Notes: generated by a model not told the origin, from the letters alone. DNA of 64,000 nucleotides from an uncultured Verrucomicrobiota bacterium (GCA_944389455.1 CALXMK010000012.1:1-64000); one strand, 5' to 3'. Shown: positions 43,979-53,851, counted from the stretch's first letter. Program-made: numbers and translations.

Positions 43979-45244
43979 TTATTCGTGACGAAGACTCTGG
44001 ATGGGATCAAGATTAGCAGCTTTCAAAGCCGGATAGGAACCGAAGATAATTCCAATAAGAGAGCAGCTGATGAGCCCAATCAAAACCCAGTTCAGGGGAA
44101 TGGCGGCAGGAATAGATAAAAATAACATAGCGAGATTGGCTCCCGCAATTCCTAGAATGACGCCAGCTATTCCTCCGAATTGACAAAGAAGGACCGCTTC
44201 CATGATAAATTGTATCATAATTTGGCGTTTCCGAGCGCCGATGGCACGGCGAACTCCAATTTCGCGAGTACGTTCTGTGACGGAAACAAGCATAATATTC
44301 ATAATCCCAATTCCCGCGGTAATAAGTGCGATAGAACTGATAATGATAATTCCGATCCGGATAGTGAGAGTGAGGTTTTGTAATTGCTCAATAAGGGATT
44401 GGTTAGTCTCGATTTCAAAGTCATCTTCTTCAACAGGAGAAATGCCGCGAAGAGTACGAAGAATGCCTCGGACTTGGTAGATTGTTTCATCCATTTGATC
44501 TTGAGAAAAGGATTCGACTAGAAAATCAAAGTTGTGTCGTTGACCGAAATATCCCATTCCAGTGGTCAGAGGAATATAGATTCTGTTGTCTGCTCCGGTA
44601 TCAAAAAGAGAGCCTTTCTTTTCAAGAGTTCCGACGACAGTATATGAGATACTTCTACATCGAACTTTTTCGCCTAAAGCATTGGAGAAGGGGAAGAGTT
44701 TAGAGGCTAAGTCCTTACCTAAGATGCATACATGGGTGCGATTGCGGATATCAGTTTCCGTGATTTCACGTCCTTGTTCTAGGATAATATTGCGAGCGGA
44801 AAAAGTTTGAGGAGTAATGCCGTAGAGACTTACATCAGGGTTGGTGAAATCATAGCGAGAAAAGACCTCAGTAGCAGAGGTAAAACATTTGTCAATACTG
44901 ATACCTTTGGCGAGAGTGGCTCTTTGCTGGAGCTTTTGAAATTGTTTATAATCCAGGTCGGTTCTGCGGGCATATTTTTCCCAAGAAGAGGGACTTGCAA
45001 AATTAAAAGTAGGCCATTTTTTTATTTGGGCAGTGTTAGCACCTAATCCGACGAGATTTTTTCCAACAAAATCTTCCAGTGCATACATAGCAGTTTCTAC
45101 TAGAATAATGGAGAAAACGCCTACCATGATACCGATGAGAGTAAGTGAGGATCGGAGTTTATGATTTACTACTGCGTCGACAGCCATCAGTGTGCATTCA
45201 TGAAATTCGGCAATAAGAAGAGAAATGCGTTTTCTAAAAGTCAT
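43979..45244 (-). CDS. MacB-like ABC transporter permease (FtsX domain), second copy
   Basis: Inner-membrane permease of a macrolide-type or lipoprotein/peptide exporter. The 421 residues have an N-terminal membrane segment (about 24-55), a MacB periplasmic core domain (about 60-285, with YGITPQTFSARN and GREITETDIRN) and three C-terminal FtsX membrane helices with the signature VTERTREIGVRRAIGARKRQI. The neighbouring gene is a paralogue; the two likely form a heterodimer. The ATPase, fused in MacB, is a separate gene here. Confidence 0.9.
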   Translation of the reverse strand: MTFRKRISLLIAEFHECTLMAVDAVVNHKLRSSLTLIGIMVGVFSIILVETAMYALEDFVGKNLVGLGANTAQIKKWPTFNFASPSSWEKYARRTDLDYKQFQKLQQRATLAKGISIDKCFTSATEVFSRYDFTNPDVSLYGITPQTFSARNIILEQGREITETDIRNRTHVCILGKDLASKLFPFSNALGEKVRCRSISYTVVGTLEKKGSLFDTGADNRIYIPLTTGMGYFGQRHNFDFLVESFSQDQMDETIYQVRGILRTLRGISPVEEDDFEIETNQSLIEQLQNLTLTIRIGIIIISSIALITAGIGIMNIMLVSVTERTREIGVRRAIGARKRQIMIQFIMEAVLLCQFGGIAGVILGIAGANLAMLFLSIPAAIPLNWVLIGLISCSLIGIIFGSYPALKAANLDPIQSLRHE

Positions 45245-45245
45245 T

Positions 45246-46472
45246 TTATTCTTTACGCAGAGCGTCCACAGGATTCATAGATGCGGCTTTCCATGCTGGA
45301 ATATAGCCAGAGATGACACCGACGAAAGCGGCTATTACTAAAGCGAAGAGAATGGTTTTGATCGAGATAGAGGCTGGAATGTAATGGTTGACTATGGGAG
45401 AGAGAGAGCAGGCGATCAGAATTCCTATACACCCACCGATAAGGCAGATAAGGATAGATTCTGAAAGGAATTGAAGAAGAATAGTGCGGCGGCGGGCTCC
45501 AATGGCTTTTCGTAATCCAATTTCCTTGGTGCGTTCGCTGACGGAAACAAACATGATGTTCATGACTCCGATTCCGCCAACGAAAAGAGAGAGGGCGGTA
45601 ATAAAAAGACCGACACTGGCAATGACGCCGCTGACTCTGTTAAAAGTATTCAGAAGAACTTCCTGTTTGTTGATGGCAAAGTCATCGGGTTCTCCCGGTG
45701 GAATTTGTCTGACACGCCGCATGGCTCCGCGAATTTCTTCAGTTAGTTCATCTACTTGAGTAAGATCTTTAATTTGTACTGAAATCCCCACATTGGGATG
45801 ACGAGCAAAATCATTCAGCATCCTGGTAATGGGAAGATAAATGACATTGTCCATACTGAAGCCCATAAAAGTACCTCGTTCTTTGAGTGTTCCTATAACT
45901 TCATAATTAATTCCGTTAATTTTTACTCTTTTTCCAATTGGGGATTCATGTTTGAAGAGAGCTTCTACAGTATCATTGCCAAGAATACAGACGGGGCGTT
46001 CTCCTTCTACTTCGTTATTATCGTAGAAGCGGCCTTGGCTGAACTCAAAATTATTGATGACGGCAGATTCGGCGATAGCGCCTTCCATAAAAACACCACT
46101 GATTTTTTCAGAATTGTATTCTACTGTACAAATTTGGTGTGAAACATAAGGAGAGATCAGAAATTGATTTCCCATTAGCTCCATAAATTTTCTGGATTGA
46201 CGGAGTGTAATATCACGTCTGCCGCGCCGTTTCCACCATTCCAGCTGAAAATCGAGCCAGCCGTTTTTCTCAATATATAAAGTATCAGAGCCGAGGACTG
46301 AAATACTCCGAATAAAACTATTGGAAACTCCGTCAATAGCCATATTCATTAGGGATACGGTTACGACTCCGATAATAATCCCCAGAGTTGTCAGAACGGC
46401 TCTCATTTTATTTGCATAGATGGCATCGAGAGAGATAAAAAAAGATTGACTGATTTCCTGGTGGAGTTTCAT
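45246..46472 (-). CDS. MacB-like ABC transporter permease (FtsX domain), first copy
   Basis: The 408-residue permease has the same layout as its downstream neighbour: one N-terminal helix (MRAVLTTLGIIIGVVTVSL), a periplasmic core with GAIAESAVINNFEFSQGRFY and CILGNDTVEALF, and the C-terminal FtsX block VSERTKEIGLRKAIGARRRTI. It is 18 bases after the ATPase gene and one base before the second permease. The exporter is a MacAB-type system with a split ATPase; substrate unknown. Confidence 0.9.
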   Translation of the reverse strand: MKLHQEISQSFFISLDAIYANKMRAVLTTLGIIIGVVTVSLMNMAIDGVSNSFIRSISVLGSDTLYIEKNGWLDFQLEWWKRRGRRDITLRQSRKFMELMGNQFLISPYVSHQICTVEYNSEKISGVFMEGAIAESAVINNFEFSQGRFYDNNEVEGERPVCILGNDTVEALFKHESPIGKRVKINGINYEVIGTLKERGTFMGFSMDNVIYLPITRMLNDFARHPNVGISVQIKDLTQVDELTEEIRGAMRRVRQIPPGEPDDFAINKQEVLLNTFNRVSGVIASVGLFITALSLFVGGIGVMNIMFVSVSERTKEIGLRKAIGARRRTILLQFLSESILICLIGGCIGILIACSLSPIVNHYIPASISIKTILFALVIAAFVGVISGYIPAWKAASMNPVDALRKE

Positions 46473-46490
46473 TTATTTGTAGAGGAATGG

Positions 46491-47198
46491 CTATTTTGGA
46501 ATGTTGGATTCATCAGAAGCGATCAAGCCATCTCTGATACGTACGATTCGGCGAGCCCGCTGAGCGATATCTTCTTCATGAGTTACCAGTATAATAGTAT
46601 TGCGACCTGAAGCATGCAGTTTATCAAATAGAAGCATAATTTCATCCCCTGTGGGAGTATCCAGATTGCCTGTGGGTTCGTCGGCAAGGAGAATGGAAGG
46701 ATTATTGACTAGAGCTCGGGCGATGGCAACACGCTGGCATTGACCTCCGGAGAGTTCATTCGGTTTATGATTAATGCGCTCTCCCAATCCGACACTTATG
46801 AGTGCTTGTTTGGCGATTTGCCGACGTTCTTCGGCATCAATGCCGGCATAGATCATTGGAAGCTCCACATTGCGCAGAGAAGTGCTGCGAGGAAGCAGAT
46901 TGAAGGTCTGAAAGACAAATCCTATTTCCTGATTGCGGATATCTGCTAATTCATTGTCGTCCATTTCGCTGACTTGCTTGCCATTGAGGATAAAAGAACC
47001 TGAAGTTGGGGTATCTAGGCAGCCGAGAATATTCATCAGAGTAGATTTACCCGAACCGCTGGGCCCCATAATGGCAACATATTCGCCTCGGGTGATAGTT
47101 AGATTGATGCCGCGGAGAGCGTGGACTATTTCCGCTCCCATATCATAGCTCTTATAGACGCTTTCAATCTTAATTAGAGGTTGGGTCTCGGCTGTCAT
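46491..47198 (-). CDS. MacB/LolD-type ABC transporter ATP-binding protein
   Basis: The 235-residue ATPase shows Walker [20 protein letters not shown]-loop [17 protein letters not shown], signature [15 protein letters not shown] and Walker [14 protein letters not shown], the typical LolD/MacB-clade sequence. It stands between the periplasmic adaptor gene (22 bases) and two permease genes, so it powers one complex. No outer-membrane TolC-like gene is in the cluster. Confidence 0.93.
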   Translation of the reverse strand: MTAETQPLIKIESVYKSYDMGAEIVHALRGINLTITRGEYVAIMGPSGSGKSTLMNILGCLDTPTSGSFILNGKQVSEMDDNELADIRNQEIGFVFQTFNLLPRSTSLRNVELPMIYAGIDAEERRQIAKQALISVGLGERINHKPNELSGGQCQRVAIARALVNNPSILLADEPTGNLDTPTGDEIMLLFDKLHASGRNTIILVTHEEDIAQRARRIVRIRDGLIASDESNIPK

Positions 47199-47220
47199 TT
47201 AGGGTTAATGGGTAGGGAAG

Positions 47221-48471
47221 TTAAGGTTTAATAGTGATCAATTGATTATCGACCAGATCTTTACTGATGGCTTTATATCCGCCGGTTACAATCTTTTCTC
47301 CGATTTGAAGTCCCTCTTTTATTTCCGTATAATTATCATCACTGATACCGCGGATTACTTTGCGGGAATGGACTCGGTTTCCTTCTATAATGAAAACAAT
47401 TTCCTCTATCTTATCCGTGTCCTTTTTGACTTCAGCAGATTTTTTGGGGGAGAGAAGCTCATCGGAGTCAGAGCCCGAATCGATTAAATTGGTTGAGCTG
47501 CTGCGGGTTGTAACACATTGAATGGGAACAGAGATGACGTTATTCGCATATCGAGTTTCAACCTCTGCGGTGACGGACATTCCAGGACGAAATGTATCTT
47601 TTTCATTAATGAGGATACGAATTTCAAATTTGGTAGCTTCTGTATTGCTGCTAGTATCCGTAGCCGTATTGGCAATTTGAGTAACGGTTCCAGTGAATTT
47701 TTTATCACGAAAGGCATCTACTTCAAGTCTGACTCGCTGACCTAGTTGGATGAGGTTGATATCCATTTCGCCGATTTCAACTCGTGCTTCCATATGATTA
47801 AGATCAGAAATAGTCATTACCTCTGTTCCAGTATAAGTTCCGGTGCCAACAACACGTTCGCCGAGTTCGGAGTTGAGTTTAGAGATCGTTCCATCGAGAG
47901 GAGAATAAATAGTGCATTTACTAAGATCTTCGGCTGCTCTGTCAAGGGCTGCTTGAGCTACGGTGACCTGGTGGAGAGAGTTGGTGTAAGTGGCTTGAGC
48001 AGAAAAATAGGAATTGGATATCTGTTCATAGTCGGATTTAGAAAGGAGCTGGTTTTTAAAAAGTTCCTCTGAGCGTTTCCATTCTGATTCCCATTTTTTC
48101 AGATCGGAAAGAGCAATATCACAGCTGCCTTTGGAGGACTCAAGGTTGGCAACGGCAGAGTTGCTGCTGGCGATATAGAGATCAGGTTTGATGCTGAAGA
48201 GGAGATCTCCTTTTTTTACAAGCTGGCCTTCTTTAATCGGTAAATTGATGATTTCTCCGGAGACTTCAGAGCTGATTTTTACGTAAGTGACAGGGTGTAT
48301 CTTCCCATTGGCGATAACAATTTCAGTAATATTACGTTTTTGAACTGTTCCAGATTGAATTTCAAGTGGCTTCTCTCTGTCATGAAAGGCAATCAGCCAG
48401 ATACCGATGCAGATCAAGAGGAATAGAATAATTAAAAACAGATTTCGTGATGTTTTCTTTTTTGACTTCAT
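47221..48471 (-). CDS. MacA/HlyD-type periplasmic adaptor (membrane fusion protein)
   Basis: The 416-residue protein has an N-terminal membrane anchor (residues about 9-27), a barrel/lipoyl half (GKIHPVTYVKISSEVSGEI and KEGQLVKKGDLLFSI), a long coiled-coil hairpin (about 95-190, YIASSNSAVANLESS to ALDRAAEDLSK), the second lipoyl half ending DGTISKLNSELGERV, and C-terminal beta-barrel domains. It joins the inner-membrane MacB-type permeases to an outer-membrane channel. First gene of a four-gene export operon; 113 bases separate it from ybeY. Confidence 0.9.
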   Translation of the reverse strand: MKSKKKTSRNLFLIILFLLICIGIWLIAFHDREKPLEIQSGTVQKRNITEIVIANGKIHPVTYVKISSEVSGEIINLPIKEGQLVKKGDLLFSIKPDLYIASSNSAVANLESSKGSCDIALSDLKKWESEWKRSEELFKNQLLSKSDYEQISNSYFSAQATYTNSLHQVTVAQAALDRAAEDLSKCTIYSPLDGTISKLNSELGERVVGTGTYTGTEVMTISDLNHMEARVEIGEMDINLIQLGQRVRLEVDAFRDKKFTGTVTQIANTATDTSSNTEATKFEIRILINEKDTFRPGMSVTAEVETRYANNVISVPIQCVTTRSSSTNLIDSGSDSDELLSPKKSAEVKKDTDKIEEIVFIIEGNRVHSRKVIRGISDDNYTEIKEGLQIGEKIVTGGYKAISKDLVDNQLITIKP

Positions 48472-48584
48472 ATTTCTAGCAAGACTCCCAGTCTATAGAA
48501 GAGTCTGTTTTTTTAAATTGGGATATAAGAGTGATCCCGACAATAATAAAGGAACCTCTAAAAAGGAATTTTGTGCAAAAATTA

Positions 48585-49049
48585 TTATTTTTGTTGAAGT
48601 ATTTTGGAAGTGATTCTTTCTTCTGCCCATTTGACCCATTTGTTTTCATGGCGTTTCATGATTTTTCTATCTGATGGATCGATATCATTGTATCCCTGAA
48701 GATGAAGAATAGAATGAATCAAGTAACGGATAATTTCGCTTTGAGGTGTAGTGGAATATTCTTCGGCGTATAGAATTGCCTCATCAATGCAGATGATGAC
48801 GTCTCCAAAGAGTTGTTCTTTTTGTTCTACTTGCTTGTATTGCAGAGTGATAACATCCGTTGAGCCTTCATGCCCCATATATTTGGCATTATCAGCGGCC
48901 ATGCGGCGTGAATTGACAAAGAGCCAGCATATTTCAGCTTGTTTAACTCCCATCAGCGGAAGCAGCTCTCGGGTCAAAGTCTTAATATCGCGAATAGATA
49001 TTTTCCAGGTAGGATGCAGATTTTTGAAGATGAGATCGTAATTTGACAA
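48585..49049 (-). CDS. ybeY: Endoribonuclease YbeY (rRNA maturation factor)
   Basis: Zinc endonuclease acting in 16S rRNA 3' maturation and ribosome quality control. The 154 residues have NSRRMAADNAKYMGHEGSTD near the middle and the metal motif IHSILHLQGYNDID. The usual motif is HxxxHxxGYDH; here the third ligand position is aspartate (GYND) rather than histidine, a variant I believe is also known in Bacteroidota. Start ATG at 49049, two bases after phoH. Classic phoH-ybeY pair. Confidence 0.88.
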   Translation of the reverse strand: MSNYDLIFKNLHPTWKISIRDIKTLTRELLPLMGVKQAEICWLFVNSRRMAADNAKYMGHEGSTDVITLQYKQVEQKEQLFGDVIICIDEAILYAEEYSTTPQSEIIRYLIHSILHLQGYNDIDPSDRKIMKRHENKWVKWAEERITSKILQQK

Positions 49050-49051
49050 GA

Positions 49052-50068
49052 TTAGGTAAATCTGATTTTTCTTTTGAAGGTGGAAGCAGGAGAAAAAAGT
49101 TTTTTCTGTTTTGAAGGAAGAGCTTTTTCGTATGCTTCAATAATACTCTGAACAAGAGCGTGCCGGACGACATCTTTGTTCTGAAATTCCATAATACCGA
49201 CTCCCTGAATATTCCGCAGAATTCGGATAGCTTCTTGAAGACCGGAGAATTTATTAGGGGGTAAATCTACTTGCGAGGGATCTCCCGTGATGATAAGCCG
49301 AGTATTAATTCCCATGCGCGTGAGGAACATAATCATCTGCTCACGAGTTGCATTCTGGGCTTCATCTAAAATAACAAAGGAGTTGTTGAGTGTACGGCCG
49401 CGCATATAGGCAAGGGGAGCAATTTCAATAATACCTTTTTCCTGGTTTTTTTGAACATCCTCATGAGTCATCATATCGAAGAGCGCGTCATAGAGCGGAC
49501 GAAGATAGGGAGTGATTTTTTCATTCAGATCTCCTGGGAGGAAGCCTAGAGCTTCTCCTGCTTCTACAGCAGGTCGGGTGAGGATAAGACGGCTGCATTT
49601 CTCTTCTTTCAATGCTGCTACAGCCATAGCCATAGCCAGATAAGTTTTCCCGGTCCCGGCAGGACCTACACCAAAGGTGATGTCGTGATTGCGAATCATA
49701 TCGACATATTTTTTCTGGCTTAGTGTCTTAGGGATAACAACGGGTTTTTTGGAAGAGGTGTAGATGCGGCTGGATTGGAGAGTTCGAAGAGCCTCCAATC
49801 CATCGCGTTCTGCAGTTAAAAGAGCCTGTGAAAAATCATGTGCCCGAATGATAATTCCGTTTTTAGAAGACTCTTCGATAAGTTCCAGTACTTTCTGAGC
49901 TCTGTTGACGCTGGCTTCATCTCCTTCTGTTTTAACCCAGTTATCACGTGCTGTAGCTTTAATGTTGAAGTGACGCTCCAGCTTTTTCAGATTAGGAGTT
50001 TCTCCATGAAAGATTTGCTGGGCGAGCCGTGTATTCTCGAAGTAGAAAGTAGCTGTTTTAATGCTCAT
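49052..50068 (-). CDS. phoH: PhoH-family ATPase
   Basis: Cytosolic RNA-associated P-loop protein, commonly beside ybeY. The 338 residues have an N-terminal KH-like region (FYFENTRLAQQIF to LELIEESSKNG), the conserved VIPKTLSQKKYVDMIRNHD, Walker A GPAGTGKTYLAMAMAVAAL and Walker B FVILDEAQNATREQM, then GDPSQVDLPPN. Length and pattern match PhoH-like proteins such as PhoL. The exact role (RNA processing and ribosome function) is inferred from the family. Confidence 0.93.
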   Translation of the reverse strand: MSIKTATFYFENTRLAQQIFHGETPNLKKLERHFNIKATARDNWVKTEGDEASVNRAQKVLELIEESSKNGIIIRAHDFSQALLTAERDGLEALRTLQSSRIYTSSKKPVVIPKTLSQKKYVDMIRNHDITFGVGPAGTGKTYLAMAMAVAALKEEKCSRLILTRPAVEAGEALGFLPGDLNEKITPYLRPLYDALFDMMTHEDVQKNQEKGIIEIAPLAYMRGRTLNNSFVILDEAQNATREQMIMFLTRMGINTRLIITGDPSQVDLPPNKFSGLQEAIRILRNIQGVGIMEFQNKDVVRHALVQSIIEAYEKALPSKQKKLFSPASTFKRKIRFT

Positions 50069-50078
50069 AATGCATTAA

Positions 50079-50582
50079 TTATGATGTAGTTAGATCTGAG
50101 ATAACTTTACGCAGGTTAGCGGCAAGTTCAGAGAGAGCTTGAGGCAGAACGGAAGTTTCCGCAATAACCGGCATAAAGTTACTGTCTCCATTCCAGCGAG
50201 GTACAACATGAATATGAAGATGTTCTGCAATACCTGCACCTGCGACGCGGCCCTGATTGATACCGATATTGAATCCATCTGGATGCATGGTTTTCAAGAG
50301 AGCAGTCTGGCATGTTTGAACCATTCTCATTATTTCCAGCAGTTCCTTATCGGTGAGCTCTCCGATGGACGGAATTTGCCGAAAAGGAATAACCATCAGA
50401 TGTCCCCCATTATAGGGATAAGTATTGAGTACGGCAAAACAGGTTTCCCCCCGGGCGATAATGTAATTTTTTTCGTCATCCTCCGGATGAGCTGCCATTT
50501 GGCTGAAAATAGAGCTTTCGGAAGAGGGCGGTTTGGGTCCCAAAATATATTGTATTCTCCAGGGGGCGTGCAGAGGTTTCAT
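50079..50582 (-). CDS. HIT-domain (histidine triad) nucleotide hydrolase/phosphorylase
   Basis: The start is set at ATG 50582 (MKPLHAPWRIQYILG), one base after the proS stop; a longer frame of 14 more codons would run into proS. The 167-residue product has the HIT core: ETCFAVLNTYPYNGGHLMV, then EHLHIHVVPRW, the HxHxH triad. It most resembles AP4A phosphorylase/FHIT-type bacterial members, which split dinucleoside polyphosphates, but the substrate is not proven. Between proS and phoH in the housekeeping operon. Confidence 0.9.
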   Translation of the reverse strand: MKPLHAPWRIQYILGPKPPSSESSIFSQMAAHPEDDEKNYIIARGETCFAVLNTYPYNGGHLMVIPFRQIPSIGELTDKELLEIMRMVQTCQTALLKTMHPDGFNIGINQGRVAGAGIAEHLHIHVVPRWNGDSNFMPVIAETSVLPQALSELAANLRKVISDLTTS

Positions 50583-50583
50583 T

Positions 50584-52305
50584 TTATGAGAGTTTTTGAA
50601 TTTCCTCTTGAACGAGTTTAACAATGGATTCCACTGCTTGATCAGGTGAGATAGGCATCAGTTCTCCTCCCCGGCGTTTTAATTCTACAATGCCTTTGGC
50701 GAGAGATTTTTCACCGATTCCCAATCGAATGGGGATTCCGATCAGCTCAGAGTCTTTAAATTTTACACCCGGCCGTTCGTCTCGGTCATCTAATAGAACC
50801 TCGATTCCGCGGGCAGTTAATTCAGAATAGAATTTCTCTGCCAGTTGCATTGGTTCACTTTCCGGAGCGATGTTCAGAGGGGTAATGCAAACCTGGTAGG
50901 GAGCTACTGTAATGGGCCAATTGATCCCGTCTTTATCGAAATTTTGCTCGATTACAGCTTGCAGGGTACGTGTAACACCGATCCCATAGCAGCCCATCAC
51001 ACAAGGTTTTTGAGCCCCTTTTTCATCAGAGTAAAGGGCACCGATAGCCGTACTATATTTGGTGCCCAGTTTAAAGACTTGTCCTACTTCGATTGCATGA
51101 CGGATATGGAGGGGTTTGCCGCATTTAGGGCAAGGTTCACCCTCTTTTACGGTGCGGATATCAGCAAATTCAGCGCAGGGAATATCCCGTTTCATACTGA
51201 CATGGCGTAAGTGGAATCCGTCACGATTGGCGCCGGTGACCATTCCTGAAGCGCCTTTGAGCAGAAGGTCCGCACAGATTCTCACTCCGCTAATGCCGAC
51301 GGCTCCCAAACTGCCCGGAAGTGCGTTGAGCAGATTCTTGATTTCTGCTTCTTCTGCGGGACGATAGAGTGTAGTTCCCAGAATTCCTGCGATTTTAGCC
51401 TCATTGAGCTGATAGTCTCCTCGTAGAAGAAAGATAACGGGTTTATCTTCGACTATATAGACGAGAGTCTTGATCTGCATTTCTGCAGGTACGTTAAAAG
51501 GAGCCTTGGTCAGTGAGTCAATACTCTTGACTCCAGGTGTTTCAAATGCTTCCGTAGGAGCTTCATCGGGAGTATAAGAGAGAGGAATTTTACTATCGGC
51601 TTTTTCTACGTTGGCCGCGTAACCGCAGACATCGCAGAAGGCGATTTCGCACTCGCCCGTATCAGCGGGCACTACGAACTCATGTGTATGCTTGCCCCCC
51701 ATGACACCTGCATCGGCTTCAACCGGATAAGCTTTAAGACCGCAACGATGGAATATCCGCTTGTATGCGTTATACATGTTATGATAGCTCTTCATTGAGG
51801 ATTCATCGTCGACGTCAAAGCTATAAGCATCTTTCATGATAAATTCCCGAGCTCGCATTAACCCAAAGCGGGGACGAATTTCATCACGGAATTTGGTTTG
51901 AATCTGATAAAGGTTGATAGGAAGTTGACGGTAACTGTTGATTTCTCCTGCAGCGAGAGTAGTGACAACCTCTTCATGAGTGGGGCCGAGAACCCACTCC
52001 CGTTTGGCATGGTCATTAACCTTGAAGAGAGTATCGCCAGCAACTTCATAACGTCCGCTTTGTTGCCAAATTTCAGGCGGTTGCAAGGCAGGCATTAGAA
52101 TTTCCAATGCTCCCGCGCGATCCATCTCTTCACGAATAATTTTTTGGATTTTTTGGAGAGATTTTACTCCCAATGGGAGGAAATTATATAATCCGGCAGC
52201 GAGTTTGCGGATAATTCCGGCGCGGAGCAGAAGTTGATGTGAAAGAATTTCAGCTTCAGCCGGTGATTCTCTAAGAGTTGGTATAAGCGTGTGTGTCCAG
52301 CGCAT
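50584..52305 (-). CDS. proS: Proline-tRNA ligase
   Basis: Class II synthetase of the bacterial type. The 573 residues have the class II core (LRESPAEAEILSHQLLLRAG, motif 2 around KFRDEIRPRFGLMRAREFIMKDAYSFD in part), an inserted YbaK-like editing domain in the middle (about 225-400, with KTLVYIVEDKPVIFLLRG), and the C-terminal anticodon-binding domain (PYQVCITPLNI). The length is the usual one for this ProRS type. Within a seven-gene minus-strand operon. Confidence 0.96.
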   Translation of the reverse strand: MRWTHTLIPTLRESPAEAEILSHQLLLRAGIIRKLAAGLYNFLPLGVKSLQKIQKIIREEMDRAGALEILMPALQPPEIWQQSGRYEVAGDTLFKVNDHAKREWVLGPTHEEVVTTLAAGEINSYRQLPINLYQIQTKFRDEIRPRFGLMRAREFIMKDAYSFDVDDESSMKSYHNMYNAYKRIFHRCGLKAYPVEADAGVMGGKHTHEFVVPADTGECEIAFCDVCGYAANVEKADSKIPLSYTPDEAPTEAFETPGVKSIDSLTKAPFNVPAEMQIKTLVYIVEDKPVIFLLRGDYQLNEAKIAGILGTTLYRPAEEAEIKNLLNALPGSLGAVGISGVRICADLLLKGASGMVTGANRDGFHLRHVSMKRDIPCAEFADIRTVKEGEPCPKCGKPLHIRHAIEVGQVFKLGTKYSTAIGALYSDEKGAQKPCVMGCYGIGVTRTLQAVIEQNFDKDGINWPITVAPYQVCITPLNIAPESEPMQLAEKFYSELTARGIEVLLDDRDERPGVKFKDSELIGIPIRLGIGEKSLAKGIVELKRRGGELMPISPDQAVESIVKLVQEEIQKLS

Positions 52306-52335
52306 AATAATTTATATCTAAAAAAGGAATTGGTT

Positions 52336-53091
52336 TTATTTTACATGAACAGTTAGCGGAGGAATCCCTTCTATACAGGCTTTCAATGTATCGCCTGAGG
52401 TGATAGGGCCAATCCCGCAAGGGGTACCAGTCAAGATGACATCTCCTGCAGAGAGGGTAATCCCCTGAGAAACATGACTGATAATTTGATGACAGTCAAA
52501 AATCATCATTTCAGTGTTGCCATCTTGCTTTAATATGTCGTTTTGAAAAAGTTGAATTTTCAATTTAGAAGGATCCAAGTCCGTTTCGATTACAGGGCCC
52601 AGCGGTGTAAACGTATCGAATGATTTACACCGGCTCCATTGTCCTTCTACTTTTTGAATAGTGCGGTCGGTGATATCTAAGGCACAGGTATATCCCAAAA
52701 TGTAGTTCTGGACAGAGGATAGAGGGATATTTTTTCCTGTTTTACCGATAATGATAGCAAGTTCGATTTCAAAATCGGTACGATGTTCAGGATAAGGGAT
52801 CTGAATAAATCCGTTATGAGGAAGAATCGAAGAGGGAGCTTTGAGCCAGAATAATGGTTCAGAGGGTCTCTCACCGCCGATTTCACGAATATGTTCGGTA
52901 TAATTTCTTCCTACGGCAAACAACTTATTGGGAAGAATTGGAGGTAAATATTCGATTTGTTCTTCTGCAATAGCTGGAAGCAGAGTCCCTCCTGAAATTT
53001 GAAAAGGAGAATCGATCCGATAAATCCGGTCTTCTTCTATGCGTGCATAAAGAGGTTTACCCTCAATTTTTAGATGAGCGATCTGTGCCAT
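52336..53091 (-). CDS. Fumarylacetoacetate hydrolase family protein
   Basis: The 251-residue product has the FAH fold with metal-binding residues in DFEIELAIIIGKTGKNI and the family motifs VGRNYTEHIRE, FWLKAPSSI and VILTGTPCGIGPI. Family members hydrolyse or decarboxylate small beta-diketo acids (for example 5-oxopent-3-ene-1,2,5-tricarboxylate or acylpyruvates). No catabolic cluster surrounds it: it lies between proS and yebC, so the substrate cannot be deduced. Confidence 0.9.
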   Translation of the reverse strand: MAQIAHLKIEGKPLYARIEEDRIYRIDSPFQISGGTLLPAIAEEQIEYLPPILPNKLFAVGRNYTEHIREIGGERPSEPLFWLKAPSSILPHNGFIQIPYPEHRTDFEIELAIIIGKTGKNIPLSSVQNYILGYTCALDITDRTIQKVEGQWSRCKSFDTFTPLGPVIETDLDPSKLKIQLFQNDILKQDGNTEMMIFDCHQIISHVSQGITLSAGDVILTGTPCGIGPITSGDTLKACIEGIPPLTVHVK

Positions 53092-53111
53092 GATTATCGA
53101 GGTGGAAGAGA

Positions 53112-53834
53112 CTACATATCAGCATTAGTATAGACTTCTTTAACGTCGTCATTATCTTCCAAGGTGTCGATTAGTTTTTGTACAGCCTCGGCATCTGCTT
53201 GAGAGACGGGAGCTAATAGGGATGGAATCTGAGTGATAGAGGCACTGGCACAGGTAATTTGAGCTTCTTCCAGTTTTTTTGAGACAGCTTCAAATGTTGA
53301 GGGATCGGTAATGATTTCAAAACCTTCTTCTTCGGATTTGAAATCTTCAGCTCCGGCCTCCATAGCCAGTTCCATAAGAGTATCTTCGTTGGCATTTTCA
53401 CGCTCGATGATGAATTGACCTTTTTTCTGGAAGAGACGAGAAACTGCACCCGAGGTAGCCAATGAGCCGTTATTGCGAGTGAGGATAGCTCTAATTTCGG
53501 CCGAAGTACGATTACGGTTGTCAGTGCTGATTTCAACTAGAATAGCAACACCTGCCGGTCCATAGATTTCATAGATCAGGTCTTCATAGTTGTTGACAAA
53601 TCCTTCTCCAGAAGCTTTTTTGATAGCACGATCAATATTGTCATTAGGCATGTTGGCTGCACGTGCTTTCATCAAAACCAGACGCAACCGGGGATTCATA
53701 TTGGGATCTCCGCTGGCACCGACTTTAACAGCGACAATAATTTCTTTAGTTATTTTTGCAAAAACTTTGGAGCGTTTCGCATCCAAAGCACCTTTAATAT
53801 GTTTAACTTTTGACCATTTACTGTGACCAGCCAT
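53112..53834 (-). CDS. yebC: YebC/PmpR (TACO1) family protein
   Basis: Widely conserved 240-residue protein with the invariant start MAGHSKWSKVKHIKG and KKASGEGFVNNYEDLIYEIYGPAGVAILVE. It was first described as a DNA-binding regulator; later work links YebC and TACO1 to translation of proline-rich stretches. It is 17 bases after the EamA-like gene and precedes the FAH-family gene in the same operon. Confidence 0.95.
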   Translation of the reverse strand: MAGHSKWSKVKHIKGALDAKRSKVFAKITKEIIVAVKVGASGDPNMNPRLRLVLMKARAANMPNDNIDRAIKKASGEGFVNNYEDLIYEIYGPAGVAILVEISTDNRNRTSAEIRAILTRNNGSLATSGAVSRLFQKKGQFIIERENANEDTLMELAMEAGAEDFKSEEEGFEIITDPSTFEAVSKKLEEAQITCASASITQIPSLLAPVSQADAEAVQKLIDTLEDNDDVKEVYTNADM

Positions 53835-53851
53835 ATTTAATTGATACTAAT

